49,224 bases of DNA, taken from Arthrobacter silviterrae (GTDB lineage Bacteria; Actinomycetota; Actinomycetes; Actinomycetales; Micrococcaceae). The position numbers and the translations under genes are program-made. Location of the stretch: assembly GCF_011045165.1 (NCBI RefSeq), contig NZ_JAAKZI010000033.1, forward strand, positions 1-49,224, written 5' to 3'. The notes under the pieces were generated by a model that saw nothing but the letters and a program-made list of their open reading frames with translations, had not been told where the DNA came from and did no database searches. Below, piece by piece: positions 7,492 through 16,082 of this stretch (its first letter is position 1; the number at the start of each line of letters is the position of its first letter).

Positions 7492-9585
7492 ATGGAGGGT
7501 ATCGCCGAACAGTCCACCGCACAGTTTCACCCCACATTTTCGCCGGGAGGCCCCTTGATTTCGCCCCAGCCCCTTCTCCACGACTTGGCCGTGCTTGCCG
7601 TTGCACCCCTGCAGGCCTGGTCGGGCAGCGACGGGCAGCTGCGCAGGCACGGGGCCCAGGGCATCTACTGTGCGGACACCAGGGTGGTGGATGAGGCCGT
7701 GCTCACTGTTAACGGTGAGGAGCCGGAGTTCATTGGTGAATCCGCGGCACAAGGTTCGGAGGCATGTTTTGTGGGGCTTGTCCGTTCCTTGGACCCCGGG
7801 AACGCCGACCCGCTGGTGACGGTGACCCGGCGCAGGATTATCCAGGCGGGCAGGATCACGGAGGACATTCTGATTGCCTCCGATCAACAAGAGCCGGCCG
7901 CCGTCGCCGTCGAACTCCGGCTGGGAATCGATTTTTCACCCATGATGAGCGTCAAGTCCGGCGCCCCCCGGCACCCTGCAACGCCGCACCGTGACGGCGG
8001 GCACTGGGTGGCGCAGACAGGGCAGGTCACAGCCTCCATTGGCGCGCCGGGTGCCTCGGCGGAAACGTACGACGGCGGCATCACGTTCCGCTGGGACGTC
8101 ACCATCCCGCCGCGAGGGGAGGCGCGGCTTGCCTGGTGGGTGGAGGCCGACGACGCCAAGGCGCCCTTCATGTCAGGTGGCGTTCCAGCCCCTGCGCCGC
8201 TGCTGGTGACGGCGCAGGATCCGCGGCTGGCCTCCCTCGTGGCGCGGGCGCAAGCGGATTTGCAGGGCCTGCGCATGTCCCCTGTCGACGCCCCCGGGGA
8301 GGTGTTCCTGGCGGCAGGTGCCCCGTGGTTCTTCACGCTGTTTGGCCGCGACTCCCTCATTGCCGCGCGCATGCTGCTGCCCGTGGATCCGGCGCTCGCC
8401 GCCGGCACGCTGCGCACGCTGGCGGCACGCCAGTGCACTGTCCATGATCCCGAAACGGCGGGGCAGCCCGGCAAGATCCTCCATGAAGTGCGCCGCGGGG
8501 AGCTCCGCCTGCCGGCCAACTCCCACAACGGGGAACTCCGCCTGCCACCCGTCTACTACGGCACCGTGGACGCGACGCCGCTCTGGATCAGCCTGCTGCA
8601 TGACGCCTGGAAGTGGGGGATGCCTGACGGGGACGTCCAGCCACTGCTGGGCAACCTTGAAGCGGCCCTGGGGTGGCTGCGGGATTGGGCCGATGCCGAC
8701 GGCGACGGCTTTCTGGAATACCTTGACACCACCGGCCACGGCCTCGCCAACCAGGGATGGAAGGATTCCGGGGATTCCATCCGCTGGCAGGACGGCACAC
8801 AGGCGGTGGGCCCAATCGCATTGGCCGAGGTCCAGGGTTATGCCTACCGGGCGGCCCTTGACGGGGCGGAACTGCTGGAGGCCTTCGGACGGCCGGGAGC
8901 CGAGGAATGGCGGGCCTACGCGGCGGCGCTCGCCGCCAACTTCCGCGCGAGCTTTTGGTGCCGTGACGAGCTGGGACCGTACCCCGCCCTCGCGCTGGAC
9001 GCGGATAAACGGGCCGTTGACGGCGTCGCCAGCAACATGGGCCACCTCCTCGGAAGCGGCATCCTTTCCCCGGAGGAAAGTGACGTGGTGGCTGCCCGGC
9101 TCATGCAGCCCGGCATGTTCTCCGGCTTTGGCATCCGCACCCTGGATTCCAGCAACGGGGGATACTGGCCGCTGCGCTACCACTGCGGAACGGTGTGGAC
9201 GCACGATTCAGCCATCATCCTCGAGGGCCTGGCCCGCACGGGTCACCTGACGGACGCCGCGCGCATTGCGTCGGGGCTGGTTGATGCGGCTGCTTCCTTT
9301 GACTACCGGCTGCCGGAACTTTTTTCCGGGCACTCCCCGGAGGCCGGCGGCCCCCTCCCGTACCCCTCATCGTGCCGGCCGCAGGCATGGGCAGCCGCGT
9401 CGGCCGTGCCGATTCTGCTGGCCGCGCTCAGGCTGGAACCCCAGGGCCCGGGCCGGCTCCCCGTTGCCGCCGGCAAGGTGCCGACTCCGTTCGGCCCGTT
9501 CAGCGTCTCCGGGCTATGGGCCGGCGGCGTCCAGTTCACCGTCGACGTCGACTCCCGCGGGAAAGCCGAAATCTCGCCGATGTGA
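7492..9585 (+). CDS. Glycogen debranching-type glycosidase (amylo-alpha-1,6-glucosidase family)
   Basis: About 697 residues. The N-terminal part (to about residue 230) matches the beta-sandwich domain of glycogen-debranching enzymes (GIYCADTRVVDEAVLTVNG). A linker leads to an (alpha/alpha)6 glycosidase barrel with WFFTLFGRDSLIAARMLLP and CGTVWTHDSAIILEGLARTG, typical of GH63/amylo-1,6-glucosidase relatives. Such proteins act on alpha-glucans or small alpha-glucosides in the cytoplasm. Start choice is uncertain. ATG 7492 has only a weak GGCGGC upstream, while TTG 7555 has GGGAGG at a good distance and would trim 21 residues without touching the domain. The beta-lactamase-fold gene begins 36 bp downstream, so the two may be co-transcribed. 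Confidence 0.85.
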   Translation: MEGIAEQSTAQFHPTFSPGGPLISPQPLLHDLAVLAVAPLQAWSGSDGQLRRHGAQGIYCADTRVVDEAVLTVNGEEPEFIGESAAQGSEACFVGLVRSLDPGNADPLVTVTRRRIIQAGRITEDILIASDQQEPAAVAVELRLGIDFSPMMSVKSGAPRHPATPHRDGGHWVAQTGQVTASIGAPGASAETYDGGITFRWDVTIPPRGEARLAWWVEADDAKAPFMSGGVPAPAPLLVTAQDPRLASLVARAQADLQGLRMSPVDAPGEVFLAAGAPWFFTLFGRDSLIAARMLLPVDPALAAGTLRTLAARQCTVHDPETAGQPGKILHEVRRGELRLPANSHNGELRLPPVYYGTVDATPLWISLLHDAWKWGMPDGDVQPLLGNLEAALGWLRDWADADGDGFLEYLDTTGHGLANQGWKDSGDSIRWQDGTQAVGPIALAEVQGYAYRAALDGAELLEAFGRPGAEEWRAYAAALAANFRASFWCRDELGPYPALALDADKRAVDGVASNMGHLLGSGILSPEESDVVAARLMQPGMFSGFGIRTLDSSNGGYWPLRYHCGTVWTHDSAIILEGLARTGHLTDAARIASGLVDAAASFDYRLPELFSGHSPEAGGPLPYPSSCRPQAWAAASAVPILLAALRLEPQGPGRLPVAAGKVPTPFGPFSVSGLWAGGVQFTVDVDSRGKAEISPM

Positions 9586-9621
9586 TGCGGCGTTGGCTCC
9601 CTTGTTCCCTAAGCTGGACCC

Positions 9622-10725
9622 ATGACCTTTGCCACCGAGCAGTTTGCCCCCGTCCGCGAGCTCTTTGAGTCCATGCTCGACGCCGATCCCGCCTACAGCG
9701 CCCAGCTGGCTGTTTATGTGGGGGGAACGAAGGTGGTGGACCTGGCGGGCGGGCCCGATTCCACGCCGGATTCGCTCACTGGCGTGTTTTCCGTCTCCAA
9801 GGGCGTGGCCGCACTGGCCTTCAGCCTGCTGGTGCAGGACGGGCTCATTGACCTGGACGCCGCGGTGGCCGCGTACTGGCCCGAGTTTGCCCGGCACGGC
9901 AAGGGTGCCGTGACAGTGCGCCAGCTGCTGTCCCACCAGGCCGGGCTGGTGGGGGTGCAGGGCGGCTTTGCCATGGAGGACTACAACGACCTCCCCGCCG
10001 TGGCCGGCCGGCTGGCGGACATGGCTCCGCTGTGGCGCCCCGGCTCCGGCACCTTCGGCTACCACGCGCTGACCATGGGCGTGTTCCTGGAGGAGCTGTG
10101 CCGCCAGGTAACGGGGGAACGGCTGCAGGACATCTACAACCGGCGCATCCGCGAGCCCTTTGCCGCCGACATGTTCCTGGGACTGCCGGACTCCGAGGAG
10201 GCCAGGTTCCGGCCCGTATTGTTCGACGACGGCTCTGCCGGCGGCTTCCTGGATCCCGGGTCCCTGGCCGGGGTGTCCGGCAATGTCCAGGCCGGAAACC
10301 TGCTGGCGCTGCCCAACATCCGCAGCGTGCGGGCTGCCGGCAGCTGCAGCGGCGCCGGCGTGGGGTGCGCCGACGGCCTGGCCCGCGTTTATGCGGCAGC
10401 CACCACTGGCCTTGACGGCCTGGAGCCATTCCTCAGCCCGGAAACCATCGCCGCCATGTCCCAGGAACAGGTCTGGGGCCTGGACCGCATCTTCTGCGAC
10501 ACCAGCGCTTTCGCCATCACCTTCATGAAGTCCCAGCCGCGCATGGACTTCGGCAGCGCGCAGGCATTCGGGCACGACGGCGCCAATGCCGCGCTGGGGT
10601 ACGCCGACCCGCTCTACGGCATTGGCTTTGGCTACATTCCGGCCCGGGCCGAGGAAGGCGGCACGGCAGGCCGGGCCATGCAGCTCAGTGCGGCCGTGCG
10701 CAAGGTGATGCTCGCGGCGGGCTGA
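9622..10725 (+). CDS. Serine hydrolase, beta-lactamase class C/esterase family
   Basis: A 367-residue protein of the beta-lactamase-related serine hydrolase family (Pfam Beta-lactamase; EstB and D-aminopeptidase relatives). The nucleophile motif SxxK is S57-V-S-K60 in TGVFSVSKG. A GYHAL segment stands where the Tyr motif (YxN/YSN) is expected. HDG in AFGHDGANAALGY matches the third (H/K)xG motif. There is no signal peptide, so it is probably cytoplasmic and more likely an esterase/transesterase than a resistance enzyme. It lies 36 bp after the debranching-type gene in the same direction and converges on the flavin reductase gene. Confidence 0.87.
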   Translation: MTFATEQFAPVRELFESMLDADPAYSAQLAVYVGGTKVVDLAGGPDSTPDSLTGVFSVSKGVAALAFSLLVQDGLIDLDAAVAAYWPEFARHGKGAVTVRQLLSHQAGLVGVQGGFAMEDYNDLPAVAGRLADMAPLWRPGSGTFGYHALTMGVFLEELCRQVTGERLQDIYNRRIREPFAADMFLGLPDSEEARFRPVLFDDGSAGGFLDPGSLAGVSGNVQAGNLLALPNIRSVRAAGSCSGAGVGCADGLARVYAAATTGLDGLEPFLSPETIAAMSQEQVWGLDRIFCDTSAFAITFMKSQPRMDFGSAQAFGHDGANAALGYADPLYGIGFGYIPARAEEGGTAGRAMQLSAAVRKVMLAAG

Positions 10726-10764
10726 ATTCTGTCCCCGGGGCGGTGGTTATCTCGAACTTCGACG

Positions 10765-12186
10765 TCAGGGGAGGCCGGCGAGGGCTGCTTCCACGGCGCG
10801 GTGAAATGTGGGGTAAGCGTAAATCATCGACTTGAGGGTGCTGACGGGGATGCGCGCATGTACGGCCAGGGCCAGCATGGACAGGACTTCGCCGCCGGAA
10901 GGCCCCACGGAGGCCGCACCCACCAGGGTGCCGCTGTCCGCGTCCTCCACCAATTTGATGAAGCCCTGTCCCTGGTGGATCCAGCCCCGGGTGGACGCCG
11001 CCAGGTCGGTGACCCCAATCCGCACATTCAGCCCCGCCTCCCGCGCCTGGCGTTCCGTCAGGCCGACGGCGCCGATCTCCGGGTCCGTAAACGTCACCCG
11101 CGGCACTGCGTGGGATTCCGTGGTGCCGCGGTCCGGCTGCCCAGTGTGACGGGCCAGGATGTGACCGGCCACAATGTTCGCGTGGTACATGGACAGGTGG
11201 GTGAACGCCCCGGCCCCTGCGGCGTCGCCCATAAGGTAGAGCCCGTCCGTGAGCTGCAAATGCCCGTCCACGGCGGGCGCCGCGGAACCGTCCCAGGCAA
11301 TCCCTGCGGCGTCCAGCGCCAGGGTGCCCAGCACGGAGCTGCGCCCCGTGGCGACCAGCACCTTCTCCGCATCCAACTGCAAAACGGAAGGGCCGGCGCT
11401 GTCCGCGCCAGCACTGGACAGCTCCACGGTGAAGCCGCCCGGGACATGCGAAACGGAGCTCGTGTTCGTGTTCAGCAGCACCTCGATGCCCTCGGAACGG
11501 AACACGTCCGCCAGCAGCTCCGAAGCTTCCGGTTCCTCACGGGGGACCAGCCGCGGGCCGCGCGCCACCACCGTGACACGGGTCCCGAAGCGGGCAAAGG
11601 CCTGGGCCAGCTCGGCGCCGATGGGCCCGCCGCCCAGCACCAGCAGTGACGCGGGTGCCGTTTCTGCCTGCAGGGCCTCCCGGTTGGTCCAAAACGGCGT
11701 GCCGACCAGGCCTGGAGTGGACGGCACGGCGGGGTCTGTGCCGGGATTGAGCACCACGGCGAGCCGGGCTGCGAAGGTGGCCTCGCCGCCGTCGTGCATT
11801 AAAACGGTGACCTGGTGCGGGCCGGAAAGCCGCCCCGTGCCGCGGACCAGCCGGCCGCCCTTGTCCGTGAAGCGCTTCGCGGCGACGGCGTCATCCCAGT
11901 TGTCCGTGGCCTCCTGGCGGATGCGGCGGGCCACCACCGAAAAGTCCGGCTCCACCGTGGACTGCCCGGCGAGGCCGGGCACGCGGCGGGCCTCGGCCAG
12001 GGCGTTGCCGGCCCGGATCAGCATCTTGGAGGGAATGCAGCCAAAATAGGGGCACTCCCCGCCCACCAGGCGCTGCTCGACGCCCACCACGGAGAGCCCG
12101 GCCGCCGCCAGTTCCCCGGCCACGGCCTCGCCGCCGGGCCCCATGCCCACCACCACAATGTCGACGGATTCAGCTGGGCCGCTCAT
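10765..12186 (-). CDS. FAD-dependent pyridine nucleotide-disulfide oxidoreductase
   Basis: A 473-residue flavoprotein of the dihydrolipoamide dehydrogenase/mercuric reductase superfamily. It has the N-terminal FAD motif VVGMGPGGE (14-20), the redox-active disulfide Cys45/Cys50 in GGECPYFGCIPSK, a central NAD(P)-binding motif GGGPIGAEL, a second FAD segment ending LMGDAAGAGAFTHL and a C-terminal dimerisation domain. The usual interface His of HPTxxE is replaced (YAYPTFHRAVE), so it is not a standard lipoamide dehydrogenase. The natural substrate is unknown; quinones or low-molecular-weight disulfides are possible. It starts 9 bp after the stop of the osmoprotectant-binding protein, with GGGGATGAC as ribosome site, so it is the last gene of that operon. 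Confidence 0.88.
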   Translation of the reverse strand: MSGPAESVDIVVVGMGPGGEAVAGELAAAGLSVVGVEQRLVGGECPYFGCIPSKMLIRAGNALAEARRVPGLAGQSTVEPDFSVVARRIRQEATDNWDDAVAAKRFTDKGGRLVRGTGRLSGPHQVTVLMHDGGEATFAARLAVVLNPGTDPAVPSTPGLVGTPFWTNREALQAETAPASLLVLGGGPIGAELAQAFARFGTRVTVVARGPRLVPREEPEASELLADVFRSEGIEVLLNTNTSSVSHVPGGFTVELSSAGADSAGPSVLQLDAEKVLVATGRSSVLGTLALDAAGIAWDGSAAPAVDGHLQLTDGLYLMGDAAGAGAFTHLSMYHANIVAGHILARHTGQPDRGTTESHAVPRVTFTDPEIGAVGLTERQAREAGLNVRIGVTDLAASTRGWIHQGQGFIKLVEDADSGTLVGAASVGPSGGEVLSMLALAVHARIPVSTLKSMIYAYPTFHRAVEAALAGLP

Positions 12187-12195
12187 GTCATCCCC

Positions 12196-13188
12196 TTACT
12201 TGGTGATTCCCTTGTCCTTGAGCCACTTGGCTGCGGCGGCCTTCGGGTCCATCTTCTGGGCTCCGCTGACCTCTGCGTTCAGCGCGATGAGGTCCTCGGT
12301 GGTCAGCAGCCCGGACACCTGGCCCAGGGCCATCTGGGCTGCGTCGGACAGCTTGGCCGTCTTGATCAGCGGCACCACCTGCTGGGCCAGCCAGTTGTTC
12401 TTCGGGTCGGTCAGGACCACGAACTTGTTCTCGGGGATGGCCGGGGATGTGGTGAAGATGTCCGCCACCTGGATGTCATTGTTCAGCAGGGCCTTGACGG
12501 TCAGGGCGCCGCCACCGTCGCTGATGGGGGTGAACTTGGACGGGACGCAGCCGTACTTGGCCTTCAGCCCGGGCAGCCCATACGGGCGGGTGGCGAATTC
12601 CGGCGGCGCGCCGAGGGTGAGCTGGCCGCAGACCTTGGCAAGGTCCTCGAGGGATTTCAAGTTGTACTTGGCAGCGGTTGCAGCCGTCACCACCATGGCG
12701 TCCTTGTCCTCCGCCGCGGCTGCGCCCAGCACGGACAGGCCGGCCGGCATCACCTTGGGCAGGGCCGCCAGTACCTCGGCCGGTGTGGTTGCAGTCGTTT
12801 TGGGGTCGAGGTAGCCCAGCAGGTTGCCCGAGTAGTCCGGAACCACGTCAATGGAACCGTCCTCCACAGCCTTGACGTAGACCTCGCGGGCGCCAATGTT
12901 CAGCTTCGTGGTGGCCGTGACACCGGCCGCGTTGAGCGCGCCGGCGTAGATCTCGGCAATCGTGGCGCTTTCGGGGAAGTTGGCGGAGCCCACCACCACG
13001 GAACCATTGCCGCCGCCCCCGCCTGCCGTGGCATTGGCCGATGACGTGGGGCCGGCGGACGAAGCGGTGTTGAGCGGGTTCCCGCTGCTGCAGGCCGTCA
13101 CGGCCAGGGCCACGGTCAGCCCCGCGGCTGCGCCCAGGATCGCCCTGCGGCTTGGTTGTGCCGGGCCGGGCTGGGACATGTTCTTCAT
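12196..13188 (-). CDS. Osmoprotectant ABC transporter, substrate-binding lipoprotein (OpuC/ProX type)
   Basis: A 330-residue periplasmic-type binding protein of the glycine betaine/choline (OpuAC/QAT) family, anchored outside the membrane. The N-terminus has a twin Arg (SRRAILGAAAGL) and a lipobox ending LAVTAC, with Cys33 as the lipidated residue, followed by a Ser/Gly/Ala/Asn-rich linker. The mature part begins SVVVGSANFPESATIAEIYAGAL, the usual start of OpuCC/ProX proteins, and includes DVVPDYSGNLLGYL. An AGGAGG ribosome site precedes ATG 13188. It is the fourth gene of the ATPase-permease-permease-binding protein operon. The substrate is probably betaine, choline or carnitine; this is inferred from the family. 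Confidence 0.93.
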   Translation of the reverse strand: MKNMSQPGPAQPSRRAILGAAAGLTVALAVTACSSGNPLNTASSAGPTSSANATAGGGGGNGSVVVGSANFPESATIAEIYAGALNAAGVTATTKLNIGAREVYVKAVEDGSIDVVPDYSGNLLGYLDPKTTATTPAEVLAALPKVMPAGLSVLGAAAAEDKDAMVVTAATAAKYNLKSLEDLAKVCGQLTLGAPPEFATRPYGLPGLKAKYGCVPSKFTPISDGGGALTVKALLNNDIQVADIFTTSPAIPENKFVVLTDPKNNWLAQQVVPLIKTAKLSDAAQMALGQVSGLLTTEDLIALNAEVSGAQKMDPKAAAAKWLKDKGITK

Positions 13189-13222
13189 GTTTTTCCTCCT
13201 GTAGTACCTGTAAGCACTTTAG

Positions 13223-13966
13223 CTATGGGTGAATCCGTGTCCGGGCCGCCGGCTCCGGTGTCCCGGCGGGCTCCTTGAGGCCGGGCGAGACGGCCAGCCG
13301 CTGCAGCAGGGCGAGGACGCCGTCAAGGGCAATTGCCACACAGGCAATCACCACGGCCCCACCCAGTACTTGACCGTAGTCCTGCACGGCCAATCCATCA
13401 ATGATGAACCTGCCCAGCCCGCCCAGGCTGATGAACGCGACAACAGCCACCGTCGCCACCACCTGCAGCACTGCCGAACGGAAGCCGCCCAGAATCACGG
13501 CCAGTCCGTTGGGCACCTCCACCCGGAACAGCACCTGGCGCCCCGTCATTCCCATGCTGCGGGCGGCGTCCACTATTTGGGGGTCGACGGCGGAAATCCC
13601 CGCATAGGTCCCCGTCAGGATGGGCGGGACGGCCAGCAGCACCAGCGACCAGATGGCGGGCATGAGCGACAGCGTGGAGGTGGCCATGAGGGCAAACAGA
13701 GTCATGATGCCCAGCGTGGGCAGGGCCCGCAGCAGCCCCGCCAGGGAAACCACGACGACGCGTCCCCGGCCCGTGTGCCCCACGTACAGTCCGATGGGGA
13801 CGGCTATCGCCACGGAGATGAGCAGGGTCAGCGCCGAGTAGCCCAGGTGTTCGGTGATGCGCACGGGGATGCCCATGGGGCCCTGCCAGTTGGCCGGGTC
13901 CGTGAGCCACTGCCAGCCTTCGGCGAAGGGGCCCGTGGCGGTGTAGGTGGTGGCGGGCAGGCTCAT
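13223..13966 (-). CDS. Osmoprotectant ABC transporter permease 2
   Basis: A 247-residue BPD-type permease with about five membrane helices and the EAA-like loop (DAARSMGMTGRQVLFRVEVPNGLAVILGG) that contacts the ATPase. I start it at ATG 13966, whose ATGA overlaps the stop of the preceding permease by 4 bp. The open frame continues to 14044, but that N-terminus would be a Thr/Gly/Asn shadow of the Pro/Thr tail of the neighbour. It pairs with the permease at 13963-14661 to form the heterodimeric channel. The binding-protein gene follows after 34 bp. Confidence 0.92.
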   Translation of the reverse strand: MSLPATTYTATGPFAEGWQWLTDPANWQGPMGIPVRITEHLGYSALTLLISVAIAVPIGLYVGHTGRGRVVVVSLAGLLRALPTLGIMTLFALMATSTLSLMPAIWSLVLLAVPPILTGTYAGISAVDPQIVDAARSMGMTGRQVLFRVEVPNGLAVILGGFRSAVLQVVATVAVVAFISLGGLGRFIIDGLAVQDYGQVLGGAVVIACVAIALDGVLALLQRLAVSPGLKEPAGTPEPAARTRIHP

Positions 13967-14661
13967 GCGGCCACCCCCGGCTGTGCCGCCGTCGTCGGTG
14001 TTGCCGTTGGTGCCGTTGGTGCCGGTGTTGCCGTGCGCAGCCACGGCGTGAGGAGGCGCTGCAGCAGCACCAGGACCAGGTCCATGAGCAGCGCCAGCAC
14101 CAGGGTGCCCACTATGCCCACCACAATCTCCGTGGGGAAATTGCGCTGCAACCCGTCCGTGAAGAAGAAGCCCAGGCTGGGAATGCCCAGCAGCGCCCCC
14201 ACGGTAACGAGGGAGATGTTGCTGACGGAGATGACGCGCAGGCCGGAAAAGAGCACCGGTACGGAAAGCGGCAGGTCAACCGCCAGGAAGCGCTGCAGGG
14301 GCCTGAACCCCATGGCGGTGGCGGACTGCCGGACGCCGTCGTCCACGGAGTTTAGTGCGTCCAGGGTGGAGCGGACCAGCAGTGCCACGGCGTAGATGGT
14401 CAGGGCCACGATGATGTTGGCGAAGTCCAGGATCTTGGTGCCCAGGATGCCGGGCAGGATCACAAACAGCGCCAGGGACGGGACGGTGTACAGCAGGGAG
14501 CCGGCGGAGAGGATGAAGGCGCCCAGGCCCTTGTTCAGGCGGGCCAGCTGCGCCAGCGGGACGGCGATGACCACGCTCAGTGCCAGCGGCACCACGGCCT
14601 GGACCAGGTGGGATCCGCTGAGGGCGAGGACCTGCGGCAGGTTGGCCAGGAACCACTGCAT
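13963..14661 (-). CDS. Osmoprotectant ABC transporter permease 1
   Basis: A 232-residue inner-membrane permease of the OpuCB/ProW family, with about five to six hydrophobic segments and the EAA loop at SVDDGVRQSATAMGFRPLQRFLAVDLPLSVPVLFSG. The C-terminal tail is an Ala/Pro/Thr-rich stretch of about 25 residues (TATPAPTAPTATPTT) not needed for the fold. The start ATG overlaps the ATPase stop by one base (TGATG), implying translational coupling, and its own stop overlaps the next permease (ATGA). Confidence 0.93.
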   Translation of the reverse strand: MQWFLANLPQVLALSGSHLVQAVVPLALSVVIAVPLAQLARLNKGLGAFILSAGSLLYTVPSLALFVILPGILGTKILDFANIIVALTIYAVALLVRSTLDALNSVDDGVRQSATAMGFRPLQRFLAVDLPLSVPVLFSGLRVISVSNISLVTVGALLGIPSLGFFFTDGLQRNFPTEIVVGIVGTLVLALLMDLVLVLLQRLLTPWLRTATPAPTAPTATPTTAAQPGVAA

Positions 14662-15908
14662 CAGCCGCGGCCTTCAGGGGTCTGGCCTTCGGCGGTCCGG
14701 GATTCGCGGGCTGCCTCGATGGCCGCCAGCACCTCCGGTGCGCGCACCACGCCCTGCACCAGGCCGTCCCCATCAACGGCAACGCCCAGCCCGGACGGGG
14801 AGGACAAGGCCGCATCGAGGGCATTGCGGAGGGGGTCGCCGGCGTGGAACAGGGACCCTCCGGGCACCAGCGGGCCTCCGGCTTCGGCGGTGCCAGGGGT
14901 ACCGGCAGTGCCTGGTGCCAGCCAGCCCAGGGGGCGCCCGCCTCCATCCACGGCCAGCCGCCAGCCGGAACCGTCCGCGCCGGGAGCTTCCGGGCGCAGG
15001 CCGGCGGCAGCAGCGCCGTCGTCCATCAGGGCGGCGCCGTCCCACGCCACCGACGGCGCCGGGTGGACGGGCACGGAGGCGCCAGGGCTGAAGGACAGGT
15101 GCCGGAAGCCGCGGTCCCGGCCCACAAATGCCGCCACAAAGTCGTCCACGGGGGCCCGCAGGATCTCCTCCGGATCGGCATACTGCGCCACGCGCCCGCC
15201 CGTGGCGAAGACGGCCACCTTGTCGCCCAGGAGCGTGGCCTCGTCGATGTCGTGCGTGACAAAAATGATGGTCTTGGCGAGTTCGCGCTGGAGCCGGAGC
15301 AGTTCCTGCTGGAGTTCGGCGCGCACCACGGGGTCCACGGCGGAAAAGGGCTCGTCCATGAGCAGGATGGGAGGGTCTGCGGCCAGCGCCCGGGCCACGC
15401 CCACGCGCTGCTGCTGCCCGCCGGAGAGCTGGTTGGGGTACCGCTTGCCCATGTCGGCGGACAGGCCCACGGTCTCCAGCAGTTCGGCGGCGCGGGCGCG
15501 GGCTGCGGCGCGCGGCACCCGGTTCAGGCGCAGCACGGTGGTGACATTGTCCAGCACGGTGCGGTGGGGGAGCAGCCCGGCCGACTGCATCACATAGCCC
15601 ATGGAGCGGCGCAACTGGTGTGCGGGGATGGTGCTGATGTCCCGCCCGCCCACCGTGATGGTGCCCGCCGTGGGTTCCACCATGCGGTTGATCATGCGCA
15701 GCGAGGTGGTTTTCCCACAGCCCGACGGGCCCACGAAGACGGTGATCCTGCCGGCGTCGATGCTCAGGTTCAGGTTGTCGACGGCGGGCCGGCCGGCCTG
15801 GTAGGCCTTCTGCACGCCCTGAAATTGCACCATTGCCGATCCGGCCTGGCTGATGGTTTGGTTTGCGGCATTGCCCGCGGGGGAGCGGACTGCTTCTGGG
15901 GCCGCCAT
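14661..15908 (-). CDS. Osmoprotectant ABC transporter ATP-binding protein with CBS-like tail
   Basis: A 415-residue ATPase of the OpuCA/ProV type and first gene of the operon. It has Walker A GPSGCGKTT (60-68), a Q-loop in YVMQSAGLLPHRTV, the signature LSGGQQQRV, Walker B ILLMDEPFSAVDP and the H-loop FVTHDIDEA. The C-terminal 170 residues hold a variable linker and one CBS-like unit (LFHAGDPLRNALDAALS then GVAVDGDGLVQGVV). In this family that region is involved in ionic-strength or nucleotide sensing. The start ATG 15908 follows GAGGACC; a later Met (residue 26) just before VQFQGVQKAY is possible. The 170-bp upstream region should contain the operon promoter, but I cannot name it with confidence. 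Confidence 0.93.
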   Translation of the reverse strand: MAAPEAVRSPAGNAANQTISQAGSAMVQFQGVQKAYQAGRPAVDNLNLSIDAGRITVFVGPSGCGKTTSLRMINRMVEPTAGTITVGGRDISTIPAHQLRRSMGYVMQSAGLLPHRTVLDNVTTVLRLNRVPRAAARARAAELLETVGLSADMGKRYPNQLSGGQQQRVGVARALAADPPILLMDEPFSAVDPVVRAELQQELLRLQRELAKTIIFVTHDIDEATLLGDKVAVFATGGRVAQYADPEEILRAPVDDFVAAFVGRDRGFRHLSFSPGASVPVHPAPSVAWDGAALMDDGAAAAGLRPEAPGADGSGWRLAVDGGGRPLGWLAPGTAGTPGTAEAGGPLVPGGSLFHAGDPLRNALDAALSSPSGLGVAVDGDGLVQGVVRAPEVLAAIEAARESRTAEGQTPEGRG

Positions 15909-16019
15909 GGAAGGTCCTCACTGTAGGTGGCACTCACCTGCTGCCCTCGATCATATGCAGGGTGATTTTGGAGAGTAAAGCTGCTGGCGCGCATGTTGGC
16001 GGGTTTCGCTTAGCGCGGA

Positions 16020-16047
16020 CGACGGCGGCGCCCGGGTGCCGCCGTCG
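16020..16047. terminator. GC-rich hairpin after the AAA ATPase gene
   Basis: CGACGGCGGC (16020-16029) and GCCGCCGTCG (16038-16047) make a perfect 10-bp stem with an 8-nt loop. It is 36 bp beyond the stop of the minus-strand AAA/DUF4143 gene and has no U tract. It probably separates that gene from the osmoprotectant operon. Confidence 0.45.
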
Positions 16048-16082
16048 GGCGTGGGTTGGTGGTGGTTGGCTTGGGTGGAGCT

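Noticed and set aside
13967-14044. N-terminal extension of the second osmoprotectant permease
   Set aside because: It is an antisense-like Thr/Gly/Asn stretch over the tail of the other permease; the ATGA overlap at 13963-13966 is the usual operon join.
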